A DNA stretch of 64,000 bases from Mytilus galloprovincialis (GCF_965363235.1 NC_134845.1:67113261-67177260), one strand, 5' to 3'. Numbered from the stretch's first letter, positions 33,792-46,153 are shown. Notes: generated from the sequence alone by a model not told the origin. Made by a program: numbers and translations.

Positions 33792-34333
33792 AACACAGCT
33801 GTAGACCTTGAGGCAAAGAATGCCCTGGGTGACCCTCTATCTAACTGTGATATACCATATACTGATTTTAAATCTAATATTAGAGAATATGTTTTTAATA
33901 AATGGAGTAAAAAATATGATTATAAATTGCATGAAATTAAACCTAATTTAGGCAAACCTTTTAATAATAGTATGTGCAGAAAAGATCAGTGTGTAATTAC
34001 TAGATGTATTGGTCATACTAGAATAACACACGAGTATCTTTTAAAAAATGAAGATGAACCACAATGTGTTCCTTGCAACTGCAAGTATACTATTAAACAT
34101 GTTTTAATTAATTGTATTGACTTTGCTGATATTCGTAAGAAGCATTTCAATGTCAATAATATGTATGATTTATTTAATAATGTTTATCACGTTATTTTAC
34201 TCATATTGATTTAGTCTAGAATTTTAAAAATATGCTTTAAATTGTAAAAATATTCGAATAAGCTCTCGCCGCGATATAGCCTTTTTGTGCTAATGCGGCG
34301 TAAAGCAACCAACAATCAATCAATCAATCAATC
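33792..34333 (+). mobile_element. 5'-truncated copy of the I/Nimb-like LINE
   Basis: It matches the C-terminal part of ORF2 and the 3' end of the full element at 46168-52345. It reads NTAVDLEAKNALGDPLSNCD, then ITHEYLLKNEDEPQC and CNCKYTIKHVLINC, and ends with 'gtaaagcaaccaacaatcaa' and CAAT repeats. Unlike the longer copy it lacks the ~26-base insertion at the cysteine motif, so it shows the likely ancestral C-terminus (C-x2-C-x6-H-x4-C). It has internal deletions near 34185-34225. No target duplication was found. Confidence 0.85.
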
Positions 34334-34998
34334 TTTTGATGTGCTCTGGAAAAGAACCTCTTGTAGGCATTGCATCACAATGCCGCTGCTTCCTGGCGAA
34401 CAATTCACATAGTGCCTCGGTTCCATACTTAAGCCTAAAAAAACATCCTTTACATCTGGAAAACCTTCCATTGTTAGCCAAGCTGACCTTTTGCCTTTCT
34501 CGTGACAATTCGACAAAGTGCCACATCCATTAAATGCATGGACGAAAGGAAAAGCAGCTACACAAGGACCAAACGCATTTGATGTCACGTGCAGGAAGCC
34601 ATCAAAAGTCGTTATTCCTTCCATAACCTATCCGCAATTTGTTCTACCTAATTTTGTGATTGCTGCAATTCTTGATACTATTACATCTGTGTCAGTACTA
34701 CCTAAAATTACATTTTACAACACTTTTCATAATGATGCCGAACATGGACAAACATTTGTGTATCTGCTTCTTCATGAATACAAGGGGATAGATAGCAAGT
34801 ATGTTTATTGAAATTGCAAAGAATATTTTCACCATGTGCCATCATCATAGGCCAGTGTATAGGTACATGAAAACGACTGTGAATACGGTGAAGGACTTGA
34901 ACATTTATATATAAGGCCAAGAACAATTGTGTGTTCATGATTTCCTCACCGACCACATAGTATGGGTCCAACCACACTGTTTTGACCTTCAAAAACAT
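34334..34998 (-). pseudogene. fragment of a multi-copy invertebrate protein family (HEEADT / GKGK motifs)
   Basis: The minus strand reads SPCIHEEADTQMFVHVRHHY, then in another frame STDTDVIV, then PFVHAFNGCGTLSNCHEKGK and RSAWLTMEGFPDV. I recall this order (HEEADT, TVDTDVVV, FHALTGCDT, GKGKKxAW) from a large repeat-associated protein family in cnidarians and molluscs whose function I cannot name. Here GCGT replaces GCDT, and frame changes plus a stop near 34623 show decay. The truncated LINE abuts its 3' end. Confidence 0.5.
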
Positions 34999-35604
34999 TT
35001 GTTGTAACCGCTAACTTATTTAATCAAAATTCATGACAGAATTGACCAAAACCACGTTCATTTTGTTCTGACAAATATTGCAAATGGCGAACATTAATAT
35101 AATACTGGAACCAGACTCATTGAATACACCTTTTTTTCCATAGTGGAACAATATTTTTCTGATTTTCCTATTTTAAAGTATATCAAAATTCTGTCTTACA
35201 GACCAAACAAATTTTTTAAAATGCAACAATAACCCTTAATATACATATTTTTATGTCTCGAAAATGATTTTTGTATTTAATTTCTTTTCTAATGTTTTCA
35301 TCCTTAATATCTAATTTTACCAATTAGGTTATAATTTCCAAAAATATGAAGGACCACCAAATTTTTTGGAAGGACAAGCAAAAGTTTTTGACGGTCCTCG
35401 GTCTCGCAAGCTTTGCAAACTCTGAACTTTGTACAATTATATATATTTATTATTTTTGTTACAATCTGGGAAAAAAGAGAATTTTAATGAATCTTGAGTA
35501 CACCAACCTCTTTTTGTATTAGTTTACAGCATTTTCCTATTCTGTTTCTTGTTTTGTTGAGTTTACACCAATATACAGGTATTTATTGATACATTTTTTT
35601 TTAG
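34999..35604. other. no recognised feature
   Basis: AT-rich sequence 5' of the acidic gene. Its earlier exons were not found here. Confidence 0.3.
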
Positions 35605-38591
35605 AAACAGAAGAGACCTATTCACAATAGTGAGTCTAATACATCAGAAGCTGTTGATCCTGATTTACCAGTAATAAAAAAATTAAAGTCAAGGAAAGGA
35701 AGTGCAACACCAAGACCTGTGGTAATAACTTTAGTTTTTTTGTAAAAAAGAATTGCTAGTCTTATTCTTTCCATATGCCTTCTTGCTTTAATGAAACATT
35801 GAGTGATTGATCTATTATTATTATTACATAAATAATTGTGATTAATTGAATTAAGCATAAATGTGAGACTATCATAAACAAATATTCCAAAGACATAAAT
35901 ATAAATGAGGATATTGGAAAAAGAAAAGATGAGACAAACACTGATAAGGTTCCCCCCCCCCCCCCCCCACAAAGTTCAATATTCATTCATTGTTAAACCT
36001 ACCCTACATGTATTATTTTATATCTTTTTAAGAAACAGAAGTCTCCCAGTGACAGTGAGTCAGAAGCAGAGTGCTCAAATGAGGTATATATACATATATA
36101 TAAATAAATATTGACAGGATTTTTTTCTTCTTATGGTGTTTCGAAATTCTTTACAACTTGGTTAATTGTCCATAATTTACGAATAAAGTATAAGTTCTTA
36201 GACCTCTCTAGTAAAGTGTAGGACTGTCTAAATGAACATGTGGGAATCAGAAAGCACTTCAATACAATTATATTCATGGTGGGGTAATTAAAAAGTGCCT
36301 ATGCACACCCCAATGCATTTATTTCTGGAAAAGTCCTTATTCTCTGAGATCAATAATTTTACATATACCCTCTTATGTATATTTATGAATTTTACAGGAT
36401 GGCAGTGATAGTGACTTGGATCCACCAGCATCGACATCAACATCCATATCAAACAAGAAACAAAAAGCTCCTGCTAATGAGGTATACATGCCTGCATTTA
36501 TTCAGTAGAGGATTTTTCTAACCTCACTCCCAGTCCAAGTAAACTACTTTAAAATTGATGTTTGCAGCTCCTCTTCCAAACAGATTACATCAAGGAGTAA
36601 AAGCAAAGACTGGTTGTCTCATAGTCAGAGTAATGTGTCCAGGTACACCGTACAGGGATTTACATGCCTTCCTGTAGAACTGCCTTGTGAACTGGCATGT
36701 TAAAAATCAAGCTTAGCTAGCTAGTACAAAACCGGGTATATTCATGTTCATTGCAAATTATTTGATATTCATTTCATGTCCATTGCCTGATTACAACCTG
36801 TTTGTGCTGCTCTGGCATTAAAAACCAACAATCTGTCACTCAGTGAATCTTAACCTCACATAATAACTTTGAATAGACTTGTCATTACATGAGTACAAGA
36901 TATCCTTTTCACAACCAACTGAGATGTCATTAATCTTGCCAAAAAGTCCCAGAAAGATGGAATGAACAATGCAAACAACAGTATGGTTTGGTTTGATTCG
37001 TGCCTGGATTTCACGTCACATTTTATCTCAAGTGTAGTTAAGTATTCGTGTCTATGGTACCTTTATTTTAATTTCTTTTACTCCTAGGCTGTGTATAAAG
37101 CTGAAATTGTCTTCTATTATAGGGAAAAACTGTTAAGGCAGAAGATTAATTGATTGTTGGTTGTTTAACGTCCAGTGGCAAATATTTCATGCATATTCAG
37201 GAAGAGAACAAGTTAACAATAAATACAATATGTAGGTTGGTTTAATAGAGGTCATCTAGGATGATGGTCGGGGAAATGCCACTGGAAAATGAGGGTATAT
37301 AGGATAGGGACAGAAATTTTGCCCTGCAACAGGTCACCTACGGACCCCTCAAAGAGTTGTTGCAAGGGTTCTTAACGTGCAAAGAGCGTGGCACTCTCTT
37401 TACACGAGGCATCGGATTTAACGTCCCCCTTTTGACCGGACGTGACAGCAAACTTGATACATTCCGCACTGCCAAACGGACGCCCAACTTCGGCAAGCGT
37501 TTTACTGCCGGTCGGGAGAAGACCAAGTGACCATATTTCTATACCCAAGTCACCCTTGGGGTGGTTAAGGCAGAAGAAAACAAGAAAAAAAGACTGATGA
37601 AAAAGGACAGAGATTGTCTTAATCTTGAAACGTCATTAAAAATTATAGAGCCCGACAGCTGTAGCTGCTCATGTGGGGATAACTACAATCAACTTGAGGG
37701 AAAGGTAAGTTTTAATCCCTTTGGTCTTAAGTTTCATCTTTATTCTTAAGTTGAGATGTAACAAGCAGATCTTTTGCAAATATCACTGAGCGCATCTGTT
37801 TTAGCAAATTGTAAAGACAGATTGAAATTCAAACTAGTCACGGTATCAGTTGTCTTACAGGTAAATGTAAAGAATGATGTCAATATCTACACAACACATT
37901 TTCAATTAGCTTATAGTGCAACTATGCCCATTACATGATAGCACCATTTTTATAATCTCGAAAATAATTCGAAATGATGAAACCAAACCTAAAGAAGGAT
38001 GTACTCCTAGATAGATGTTCTGACATTTTATGTTTTAGGGTAATGATCAGGTACATACACATTTATACACAGCTTTTTTTTTTAAATTCATGTCAGTCTT
38101 GATAGTGTTTGTATTATAATTGATTTGTTATATTCCAAGCAAAATCTAACATTGTCTTTGGTACATTTAGAAAAGGCTAATCCAGATCTGAACAGCGTTC
38201 AGTATAAATGCATATTTTTAACAGTTTCATTTAAGGGAATCTTTGAATATCTATTGGAAATTTTTACCTTACAAATAAGATGATTTTTCAGAATTTTTTT
38301 ATGATACTTCTAACTATTGCAAATAAAAACAAAACCATTCCGTCATTTTATCTGTAATATCATGGTTACAGTGAAAAGCGGGAGTGGTCAGCAATACAAC
38401 CATAATAAAGTATATTGCTTTATAGTTTTCTTAAAAGACTATTTTTCAGTTTTGTATATGCATTTTTTATAGGACAGTGACAATGAGGAAAACCTGAACA
38501 GGAACTAATGAAGATTATTGATCAAATTGAGGCAAAGATAAAATTTAAAACATCAAAGAAGGAACAGAATGATCTTATTGCAAAAGTAGAT
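35605..38591 (+). pseudogene. acidic Ser-rich host gene, internal exons, disrupted
   Basis: Five plus-strand exons have good splice sites and symmetric phase 0: 35605-35721 (39 codons), 36033-36083 (17), 36398-36481 (28), 37123-37704 (interrupted by a SINE) and 38473-38591. They read KQKRPIHNSESNTSEAVDPD, KQKSPSDSESEAECSNE and DGSDSDLDPPASTSTS. After the SINE and one target duplication are removed, the fourth exon is exactly 50 codons and holds IIEPDSCSCSCGDNYNQLEG. The last reads DSDNEENL, then with a one-base shift QELMKIIDQIEAKIKFKTSK. The style suits a disordered nuclear regulator with a coiled coil. Family not recognised. The exonic SINE and the missing base near 38500 make this allele or copy non-functional unless the SINE is polymorphic. 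Confidence 0.55.
37146..37563 (-). mobile_element. full-length SINE inserted in an exon
   Basis: A 418-bp element is flanked by the 14-bp target duplication GTTAAGGCAGAAGA (37132-37145 and 37564-37577). In the minus sense the head is 'ccccaagggtgacttgggta', followed by 'cttctcccgaccggcag' and a core 'gggacgttaaatccgatgcc' to 'tgcacgttaagaacccttg'. The tail is CAACCAACAATCAAT. The head is not clearly tRNA- or 5S-like; a weak tRNA-type B box may be present. The 3' end matches the LINE at 46168. Other copies lie at 41578, 42397 and 45677. Confidence 0.88.
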
Positions 38592-38832
38592 GTAAGTAAA
38601 TATATATATGGATATTATTAAGTAGCTTATGTGAACTATTTGATTAAATGTCACTGATGCTCTAGTATTCATTGAAAATGGTTAATTCTAAAAAAAAAAA
38701 TATCATAAATTCCAGAATATGTCTGACTGTTAAATCGTGAATAACAAATCAGAAGTATGGAATTAGGAACATGCTTTTTACCTCCAATATGAGAGACCTT
38801 CGTTGTGGTCAGCATTTTCTTTTTAACTTTTT

Positions 38833-38951
38833 AATACACCTTATCACTAATTGTCCGTCAATACTGGACATCACGCAGGATCCCGCAAACATTTGACGCC
38901 ACAATGGAAAAGAGATTGCTGGGTCAGCCAGGATTAGCGATAAGGTGTATT
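38833..38951. mobile_element. 119-bp inverted-repeat element
   Basis: AATACACCTTATC at 38833-38845 is the perfect inverse of 38939-38951. The interior holds 'cattgtggcgtcaaatg' (reverse) and 'ctgggtcagccagg'. It is small and non-coding, either a MITE or the foldback end of a larger element. Confidence 0.6.
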
Positions 38952-39247
38952 GTGTCACAGTGTAATTTTGCTTCAAAATTCTTATTTTAATTTTTATTAA
39001 GAAAAGCCTTATTTTAATATTTGAATTGTTAAATTGCAATAATTTTATTTTTAATGAAAAACATTTTGAAGTTTTGTTACAAATGGACACTTCATTTATT
39101 CTTTGTCACATTTAGAAATTCTTAAGGATATACGAAACAGGTGTTCAATTAAGAATTAACTTTTCTCTTTGTCAAATTCAAGTGACAGATTTTATTATGT
39201 AAGATCCTCTTACACTCTTTTGTTAAAAGGGGATATAGGGGATAACA
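38952..39247. other. no recognised feature
   Basis: AT-rich sequence between the small inverted-repeat element and the LTR fossil. It carries a purine-rich phrase, 'aaaaggggatatagggg', just before 39248. Confidence 0.3.
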
Positions 39248-42200
39248 TGTGGTAACTTTAATTTTTGTGTTACCATGGATTAATAAGTAGAAACGAATTC
39301 TGATTGGTTAAACCTGCAAAATAGTCCAAATCTGTGAATGGTCTTTATTCACTGAATAGCGTCACTTTTCAAATTGAACCCAGTGAATAAAGACTATTTC
39401 TAAGAAATCAGATTTGACTAGTTTCAGGTAAGTGAAAACTAAGTTTTATTTTAATTTTAAAATCTATTTCTTTTATAGATTCAAAGTGTTTATTTCATTT
39501 TTACAATGTACATTTAAAAGTTCTAAAAGCTTATGTTAATGAGTTAAGCCAATTTATCTTTTTAAGAGAAATTATCATTTTCAGTAGTTAGAGAAAGACA
39601 CCAAACCAGTTGGTCAATTTTAAATATGTATATATCTTTTTCAAGTTAATATTTTTTAAGTATTTATCAATTTCAAACATATTAAGTATTTTTGTAAATG
39701 AACACTAGTTGCCAAAACTAGACTAAAATTAATACGCTTCTTCAGAAGTAATTTTTATATGGGAGACAACTCCAGTTTTACCGCGACAATTTCATGAGCA
39801 AGTAATATGTCCCAATTTACAGTTTACCCATTATTTGTGAACAATGGTAGGTGTAAGAACATTATTATTCAAATCATTTTGCATTAGTTCTCATGGTCGT
39901 TAGGTAACATAAAGCACTTAGAAGCTAGTAAACTGATGTTCTCTATTTATCTCATTACAAAGCCCATTGTTGCACTTGTTTTCTTATTTAATAAGATTCC
40001 CAGTTTGTTTATTGTTTTCTTGTTCAAAGTAACTTAGTTTATTGAACTTCATTTATTGTGTTATATGCTAGGTGTTCTTATTTTTAGTATGTGAGGTAGT
40101 CCCAGTCCAAAGATTTAACTTTCACAGTTATTTTCAGGCCTCAGAAGACTTTTGTCAACAAGATAATTTTATCTTGTCACAGCAGCTAAAAATCAAACAG
40201 TCATAATCATCCTGCATCTGCCTGTCACACTTGCTTCATAAAGCTCTACCACAAATCAAGAACAAACACACACAAAAATTTTAGTTTGACAATTGGCGGA
40301 GGACCCAAAGATCCCAGCAAGAGACAGCAGACCGCAACTTTGAGACCAAGAATTAATTAGTTACTGGTTAAGGTCAGCAGACATGCAGCCCCAGAATGCA
40401 GTCATCATGGACCAACCCTTAATAGAAGAACTACATATACAGAGAATCAACCACCTCCACCAGGACCTGTTCAGAACCAGCCACCACCACCTGCACCTAT
40501 TGAGAATCAGCCACCAGTTTTACAAAACCAACCCCCTTTGGTTCCAGTGCAACAGCAACCAGTTCAGGCTGCAGCTACAGGGCAGGGTAACAATAGACTC
40601 GCGCCCCCAGGTTTTACTAATTCTAAAATAATGGTAAACTTAAAACATTATAATGGCGACACTGATGCGGTTTAATGGTGGGCAAGTTTTCTTGCCTACA
40701 TTACCCTTCAGAGAATGGCAGAATGGGAGGCAATTCTTGTCCTAACCTTTTATTTGTGTGGAATTGCAGAACAATGGTTCGAAATGATCGATACCACTAC
40801 AAAAACTCCTTTGGCAAACATAAAACTATCATTTCTTAATCGCGTTTAACAGCACAAGCAAGAAGACATCGGTCTTACTTATCTTAGACAACAGGAAAAA
40901 CGAACCTGTCGATCAGAATCTACACCGTGCCTTGAACTACAATAAAACAAACAGTGTGTCAGAACAATTTTTAGTAAAACTTGCATACGGAGGTTTAAAA
41001 CCACAGATCCAACAAATAGTTGTACCACAAAATCCGGTGTCAATGTCTGACTTACTCAGCAAGTCGAAATGACCGTTAATATGGTACAACCTCAACAATC
41101 GAGTGTTGAAAGTTCTATTCTTAAAGCTTGTTCATCTATTGAAGACAACATAATGGACAACATTTCTCAAAGAGTAGACTAGAGTAGCGATTACTTCAAA
41201 TTCCAACAAACAACAGTCTGATTATGTGCCTTATAATCCAAGAAATAATCATGCTAATAATTATCAAAATTCACATTATTTTCAGGTGCCTACTTACAAT
41301 GACTGCCAGCGAGTGATGCCAGTTGAAAGACAAAGACCAGTAATGAGTAACGGTCCACCTGGATCCTGTATTGGCTGTGGTAAGTCATGTAAATCAAGGT
41401 CAATCTGGCCCGCTTACAAAAAGTCATGTCATACGTGTGGCAAACAAGGTCATTTCAGCTATGTTTGTTTAAGTAAGGGAAACCAACATGTGTCACAAGG
41501 AAATAGGGCATAGGGATTCGATCCTACCTTTAGGCAGCATCTAGGGGTAGGCACAAGGATGATACAAATCAATATCATTGATTGATTGTTGGTTGCTTAA
41601 CGTCCAGTGGCAAATATTTCATGAATATTCAGGACAAGAACAAGTTCACAATAAATACAATAGGTAGGTCTTGCCACAATAGAGGCCATCTGGGATGATG
41701 GTTCGGGAAAATTTGGACTGCCACTGTAACATGAGGGTATATTGGATAGGGACAGAAATTTTGCCTTCTAACAGGACACCTACGGACCCCTCAAAGAGTT
41801 GGTACAAGGGTTCTTAACGTGCAAAGAGCGTGGCACTCTCCTTACACGAGGCATCGGATTGAACGTCCCTAATCTGACCGGACGTGACTGCGAATTTGAT
41901 ACAGCCAGCACAGCCAAACGGACGCCCAACTTCGGCAAGCGTTTTACTGTCGGTCGGGAGAAGACCAAGCGACCATATTTCTATACCCCAGTCACCCTTG
42001 GGGTCATATTGAATAGAAGAAATTGGTCCAAATTACACATATGGTATTAGGAGAATCTCAGACCACAATAAGCAAGCTTCACTAGTCAATGCTACCAATC
42101 TGCAACCATATATACGACCTGATCCTACTCGGAAGAGACTCTCTCAAGAAGATCAAAATATTCCCCCAGATCCAGACTCAGACCCAGAAGTTGACCAAGA

Positions 42201-42396
42201 TGATGAAGCAACCTCGAATGTAGATGTTGAAGCAACCCAACAACCCCTCAGCAAAATCCAGACAAGGTACCAAATCCAAAAAGTTTTAAGAAGTCGACGA
42301 AAACATGGACGCAGAGAGATGTATATTAAATGGATTGATGGTTCATGCACTTGGGAACCACTAGTACCTCACTAGTTTTGGAGGTAACCTGTGGTG
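39248..42396 (+). mobile_element. Ty3/Gypsy (chromodomain-type) LTR retrotransposon fossil
   Basis: Parts seen in order: an LTR-like 5' region starting TGTGGTAAC (about 39248 to about 40280), a gag-like region with a zinc knuckle (CHTCGKQGHFSYVC, about 41430), a SINE inserted at 41578, and the last part of integrase with a chromodomain-like ending (YIKWIDGSCTWEP) before 42375. A purine-rich stretch and a TGTGGT follow, cut by another SINE at 42397. Protease, reverse transcriptase and most of integrase are missing. It looks broken with many breaks, and old. A foldback (arms 'ggtctttattcactg', about 39339 and 39388) lies in its 5' LTR-like part. Confidence 0.6.
41578..42003 (-). mobile_element. 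SINE copy 2, inside the gypsy fossil
   Basis: It is the same family and orientation as the SINE at 37146, near full length (to 'ccccaagggtgactg'). It ends with CAACCAACAATCAATCAA at 41578. No exact target duplication was found. It lies between the gag and chromodomain parts of the LTR fossil and postdates that element's insertion. Confidence 0.85.
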
Positions 42397-42701
42397 TGAT
42401 TGATTGTTGGTTGCTTAACGTCCAGTGGCAAATATTTCATGCATATTCAGGACGAGAACAAGTTCACAATAAATACAATAGACAGGTCGTGTCATAATAG
42501 AGGCCATTTGGGATGATGGTCGGGAAATTTGGACTGCTACTGGAAATGAGGGTATATTGGATAGGAACAGAAATTGTGCCTTGCAACATGCCAGCTACGG
42601 GCCCTCAAAGAGTTGTTGCAAGGGTTCTTAACGTGCAAAGAGCGTGGCACTCTCTTTACACAAAACATCGGATTTAACGTCCCCACTCTGACCGGACGTT
42701 T
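42397..42701 (-). mobile_element. SINE copy 3, 5'-truncated
   Basis: About 305 bp of the SINE's 3' part, ending at CCGGACGTTT-equivalent sequence (42691-42701). The same truncation point and the same right-hand flank occur at 45677-45981, so this insertion predates the B/C duplication. Confidence 0.85.
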
Positions 42702-42751
42702 AATTTAATGCACTTTAAAATCTTTGAAGTTGTATTTTCTTCATTGTTTAG

Positions 42752-44393
42752 AAATGGAAAAGAGGGTTTTATCATCAGAGTTGGAGAAAGGAGGTGAGAG
42801 ACAGAAAACATATTTCCCCAAGACAAGACCTAGAGTTCACTTTTCAGATTATGTAAGTGAATACATCTATCTTGTAAAAGAATTAGAAGCTTTCCAAATA
42901 AAATCCACATTCTAAAGGACAAAGATTTTATTATTTTTCCTTTCAGTCCTGGTGAACATAAATGTGTTTGATAGTAAAAAAAGATAAATTTCATAGGTGA
43001 GGTGGTCCAAAATAACAGCCTGACACCAACCCTTACTGATAACAATGTAGAAATATATTTATGTTTGATAAAAGATGGTTAACAATCATAGTGTATTTGT
43101 AAAATACCTTCTTATAAAATTTCAAAGAGATCCATTCATGTAAACTAAAGTTCTTGTCCGAAACCAATTGTGTCCTCGGACGACGCAGACAAAGACGAAA
43201 TTATACCATTATACGATCTCAAAAAATGTTTTTGCGGTCGTATAAAAATGAGTGGCAAAAGATACAAGTATGACCAGAGGGACATTCAAACTCGAAAAAG
43301 ACAAACAAATAAAAGTACAGCACAAAACACAACATAGGAAACTAAAGACTACGTGGACTTTAAACAATACGAACTCCACCAAACACTTTGGATGATCTCA
43401 GATCTTCCATAAAGATAACTATATATACTGAAATCTTTCTAGTTTGATTAAAAAAGATTCTATATTCTAAATATATCCAGTTGAAGGAAATAGATACAGT
43501 CGAGGATACAACTAAAGAAAAAGCCATGTCTGTTGAAAATGTCTGTGAAGAAAAAGAATATCTAGTGGGACACCATGTTTCTGTCAAACCTGGCAAAGAC
43601 ATGTTTCCTGCTGCTGTAAGTAGATGTTGAATATTATTGAAAATGTATTGAGTAAAATATTTAAAAAAATGTTATCACAGATATATGTCTCGCGTTTTTG
43701 GTAATTTCGATAATGTAATCAATAGAAACACTTTGACATGTAAGATTTGCAAATATTCAAAGTCAATGAACCATGTCTGACGGTACATTACTAAACAATA
43801 TCCAGGGAAATGAGATGTGCAAATACAATGCATACCAAATACCAATGACTTATCATTCGTAATTCACTTTAAAGAAACCTAAATACAAACCAATACATGT
43901 AAACTATGCAAACATTCAAAATCAATAAACCATAGCTGAGGGGACAGTGTCAAATAATCTCCATGGGTAATGAGTTGTGCTAATGCTAATACAAATGCAT
44001 ACCAAATATCATTGACCTTCCATTAGTGGTGCTCCATAAACTGACCTAACCACAAACTAATACATGAAAATTAAGCAAAAGTTGCAAAGTCATTGACCAT
44101 GACTGAGGGGGCATGGCCAATAATCTCCATGGAAATGAGATAAGCCAATGCTTACACACACGTGTGTGTTAACAATTACAAGTAGGTGTATTGCATTCAA
44201 CATGGCTATCATTGCTGAAGTAAATAATTTCAGATGTTATTTCCATTTTTATACTGTTCAGTATTTCTTTTTTTTTATTTCAGATCACAAATATGATGGA
44301 ACCTATTGGGTTCAGTACTTCAAGGAAAGCACAAAAGAAAAGTGGAGTTTAATGCCGAAAGTTTTTGAGTGTGTTACATTCAGAATTTGTTAA
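42752..44393 (+). CDS. coiled-coil and beta-barrel-like exons, copy B
   Basis: Exon 42752-42852 (acceptor TTTAG, donor GTAAGT) reads EKRVLSSELEKGGERQKTYF then PKTRPRVHFSDY. Exon 43481-43615 (45 codons, phase 0) reads VEDTTKEKAMSVENVCEEKE then LVGHHVSVKPGKDMFPAAV. Exon 44284-44393 reads DHKYDGTYWVQYFKESTKEK then WSLMPKVFECV and stops. The last junction is out of phase by one base, as in copy A, so a small exon may be missed. These could be the 3' exons of the acidic gene at 35605-38591, which would end in a small barrel domain. The link is inferred from order, strand and style only. Confidence 0.4.
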
Positions 44394-44972
44394 ATTGTTA
44401 CAGCCACCAGACTTGATATTTGAAAGTGCGTCTAGATTTTTTTTTACAAAGTTCCTGATTTTTTGGTTTGATGTTGTTGAAACATATATAATTAATTTGG
44501 CTTTAAAATCATGAATGTATAAATGGTAATCCTGGTAACTAAGTATGTAATGTTTTTAGGAAAACTGATGTTTTTTAATAAATTACTTAGGATTATTGTT
44601 ATTTAATTAAAGTCCCTGCAATAAGTGACATTCCATTTAGAGTACTGATATGCTTTAATGTGCTTTATCTCACGGTTACATTCAAATAGAATATTCCTTT
44701 AGTAAGATTGTTAATATTGTTTTTTTTTAATTGAATTGAGACCATGCATCAGATGGATACACAAAATTTAATTCAGTGTGTTGTCTATTGTTACTTTTAC
44801 AACTACGGGTACATTTTAACTGTTGTCTCTTTCTCAGTGAGGATCTCATTTAACCAGTATTTTTTTTCAATAGATGTGTTTATCATGTTATTTTTATAAA
44901 TATATATTGTTAAATTCTTCAACAAGGTTTTTTTACCCATTTGTTTATGTTAATTTGTTTGTTACTTTAAAT

Positions 44973-45080
44973 GTTGGGTTCAGCATTTTATTCAAAACAT
45001 ACTGACAAATTGGGTTCAGCATTTCACTCAAAACATGCTGACAAATTGGGTTCAGCATTTCATTCATAACATTCTGAAAA
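44973..45080 (+). repeat. tandem repeat, three units of about 36 bases
   Basis: 'tgggttcagcattt', then 'attcaaaacat' and 'ctgacaaat' repeat three times with slight differences. Confidence 0.8.
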
Positions 45081-45084
45081 GATG

Positions 45085-45676
45085 CATTTTTACCATACGC
45101 TGTTATATAAAGTTGTAGATATCGTTGTTGACAGTAGGTGTTCAGACTAAATTTATTTTTGTTTTTCTTTTGTAGTTTTTATTGTATTTGGGGAAGGAGA
45201 AATACTGGTGAAGTAATTTGTTTCTGTTTTCAAAATTGTTTGGTCTCCGTTATCAAGGATTGATTTATTATTATAATGAGATTTCATTTCCTTAATGGTG
45301 TTTATTCTAATACATGTAATGACTTTAATCTTCCTCTATAACCAAAATATAAGAAATTTTGCTAAATTCATGGTGTTATTGACTTTGTTTTTATTGTTTA
45401 CCACTTTAGTTGGAAGGGAAAAAAAATTAAAATTCTAAGGTTTAATGGCCTAAAATATTTTCACTACGCAATGACATTACACTTTTTTGATAATTTGTGG
45501 TACTCTATTTACCATTTTAAGAAAATGTATAGAGAAGACAGATTTTATGATTTAAAGACAAATTTAAGAACATATTTAAGAACATTTTATGTTCTTTTTA
45601 TGCAAATATTAACCTACTTCAATTACTTTGTAATTTTTGGCATGTAAATACAGCCATATTTGTCCGTTTGTTATGA
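45085..45676. other. no recognised feature
   Basis: AT-rich, single-copy-looking sequence up to the SINE that bounds duplication copy C. Confidence 0.3.
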
Positions 45677-45981
45677 TGATTGATTGTTGGTTGCTTAACT
45701 TCCAGTGGCAAATATTTCATGCATATTCAGGACGAGAACAAGTTCACAATAAATACAATAGACAGGTCGTGTCATAATAGAGGCCATTTGGGATGATGGT
45801 CGGGAAATTTGGACTGCTACTGGAAATGAGGGTATATTGGATAGGAACAGAAATTGTGCCTTGCAACAGGCCACCTACGGGCCCTCAAAGAGTTGTTGCA
45901 AGGGTTCTTAACGTGCAAAGAGCGTGGCACTCTCTTTACACAAGACATCGGATTTAACGTCCCCACTCTGACCGGACGTTT
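45677..45981 (-). mobile_element. SINE copy 4, 5'-truncated (duplicate of copy 3)
   Basis: Same truncation and right flank as 42397-42701. The left flank differs: 'tgtccgtttgttatga' here, against 'ttggaggtaacctgtg' there. The duplication boundary therefore coincides with the SINE end. Confidence 0.85.
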
Positions 45982-46153
45982 AATTTAATGCACTTTAAAA
46001 TCTTTGAAGTTGTATTTTCTTCATTGTTTCGAAATGGAAAAGAGGGTTTTATCACTAGAGTTGGAGAAAGGAGGTGAGAGACAGAAAACATATTTCCCCA
46101 AGACAAGACCTAGAGTTCACTTTGCAGATTATGTAAGTGAATACATCTATCTT

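Larger units (their letters stand above)
42397..44870 (+). repeat. segmental duplication copy B
   Basis: 42397-42895 matches 45677-46167 and onward to 52360 (copy C). 43105-44870 matches 16480-18340 (copy A). Copy B carries the empty site, uninterrupted 'gtaaaagaattagaagcttt' at 42874, for the LINE found in copy C. Confidence 0.85.

Noticed and set aside
35622-35986. minus-strand genes with poly-Gly
   Set aside because: They read a poly-C tract and the antisense of a well-supported plus-strand exon (35605-35721).
37338-37526. small gene MVFSRPAVKRLPKLGV
   Set aside because: The same frame recurs at 41780 and lies wholly inside SINE copies; it is repeat sequence read as protein.
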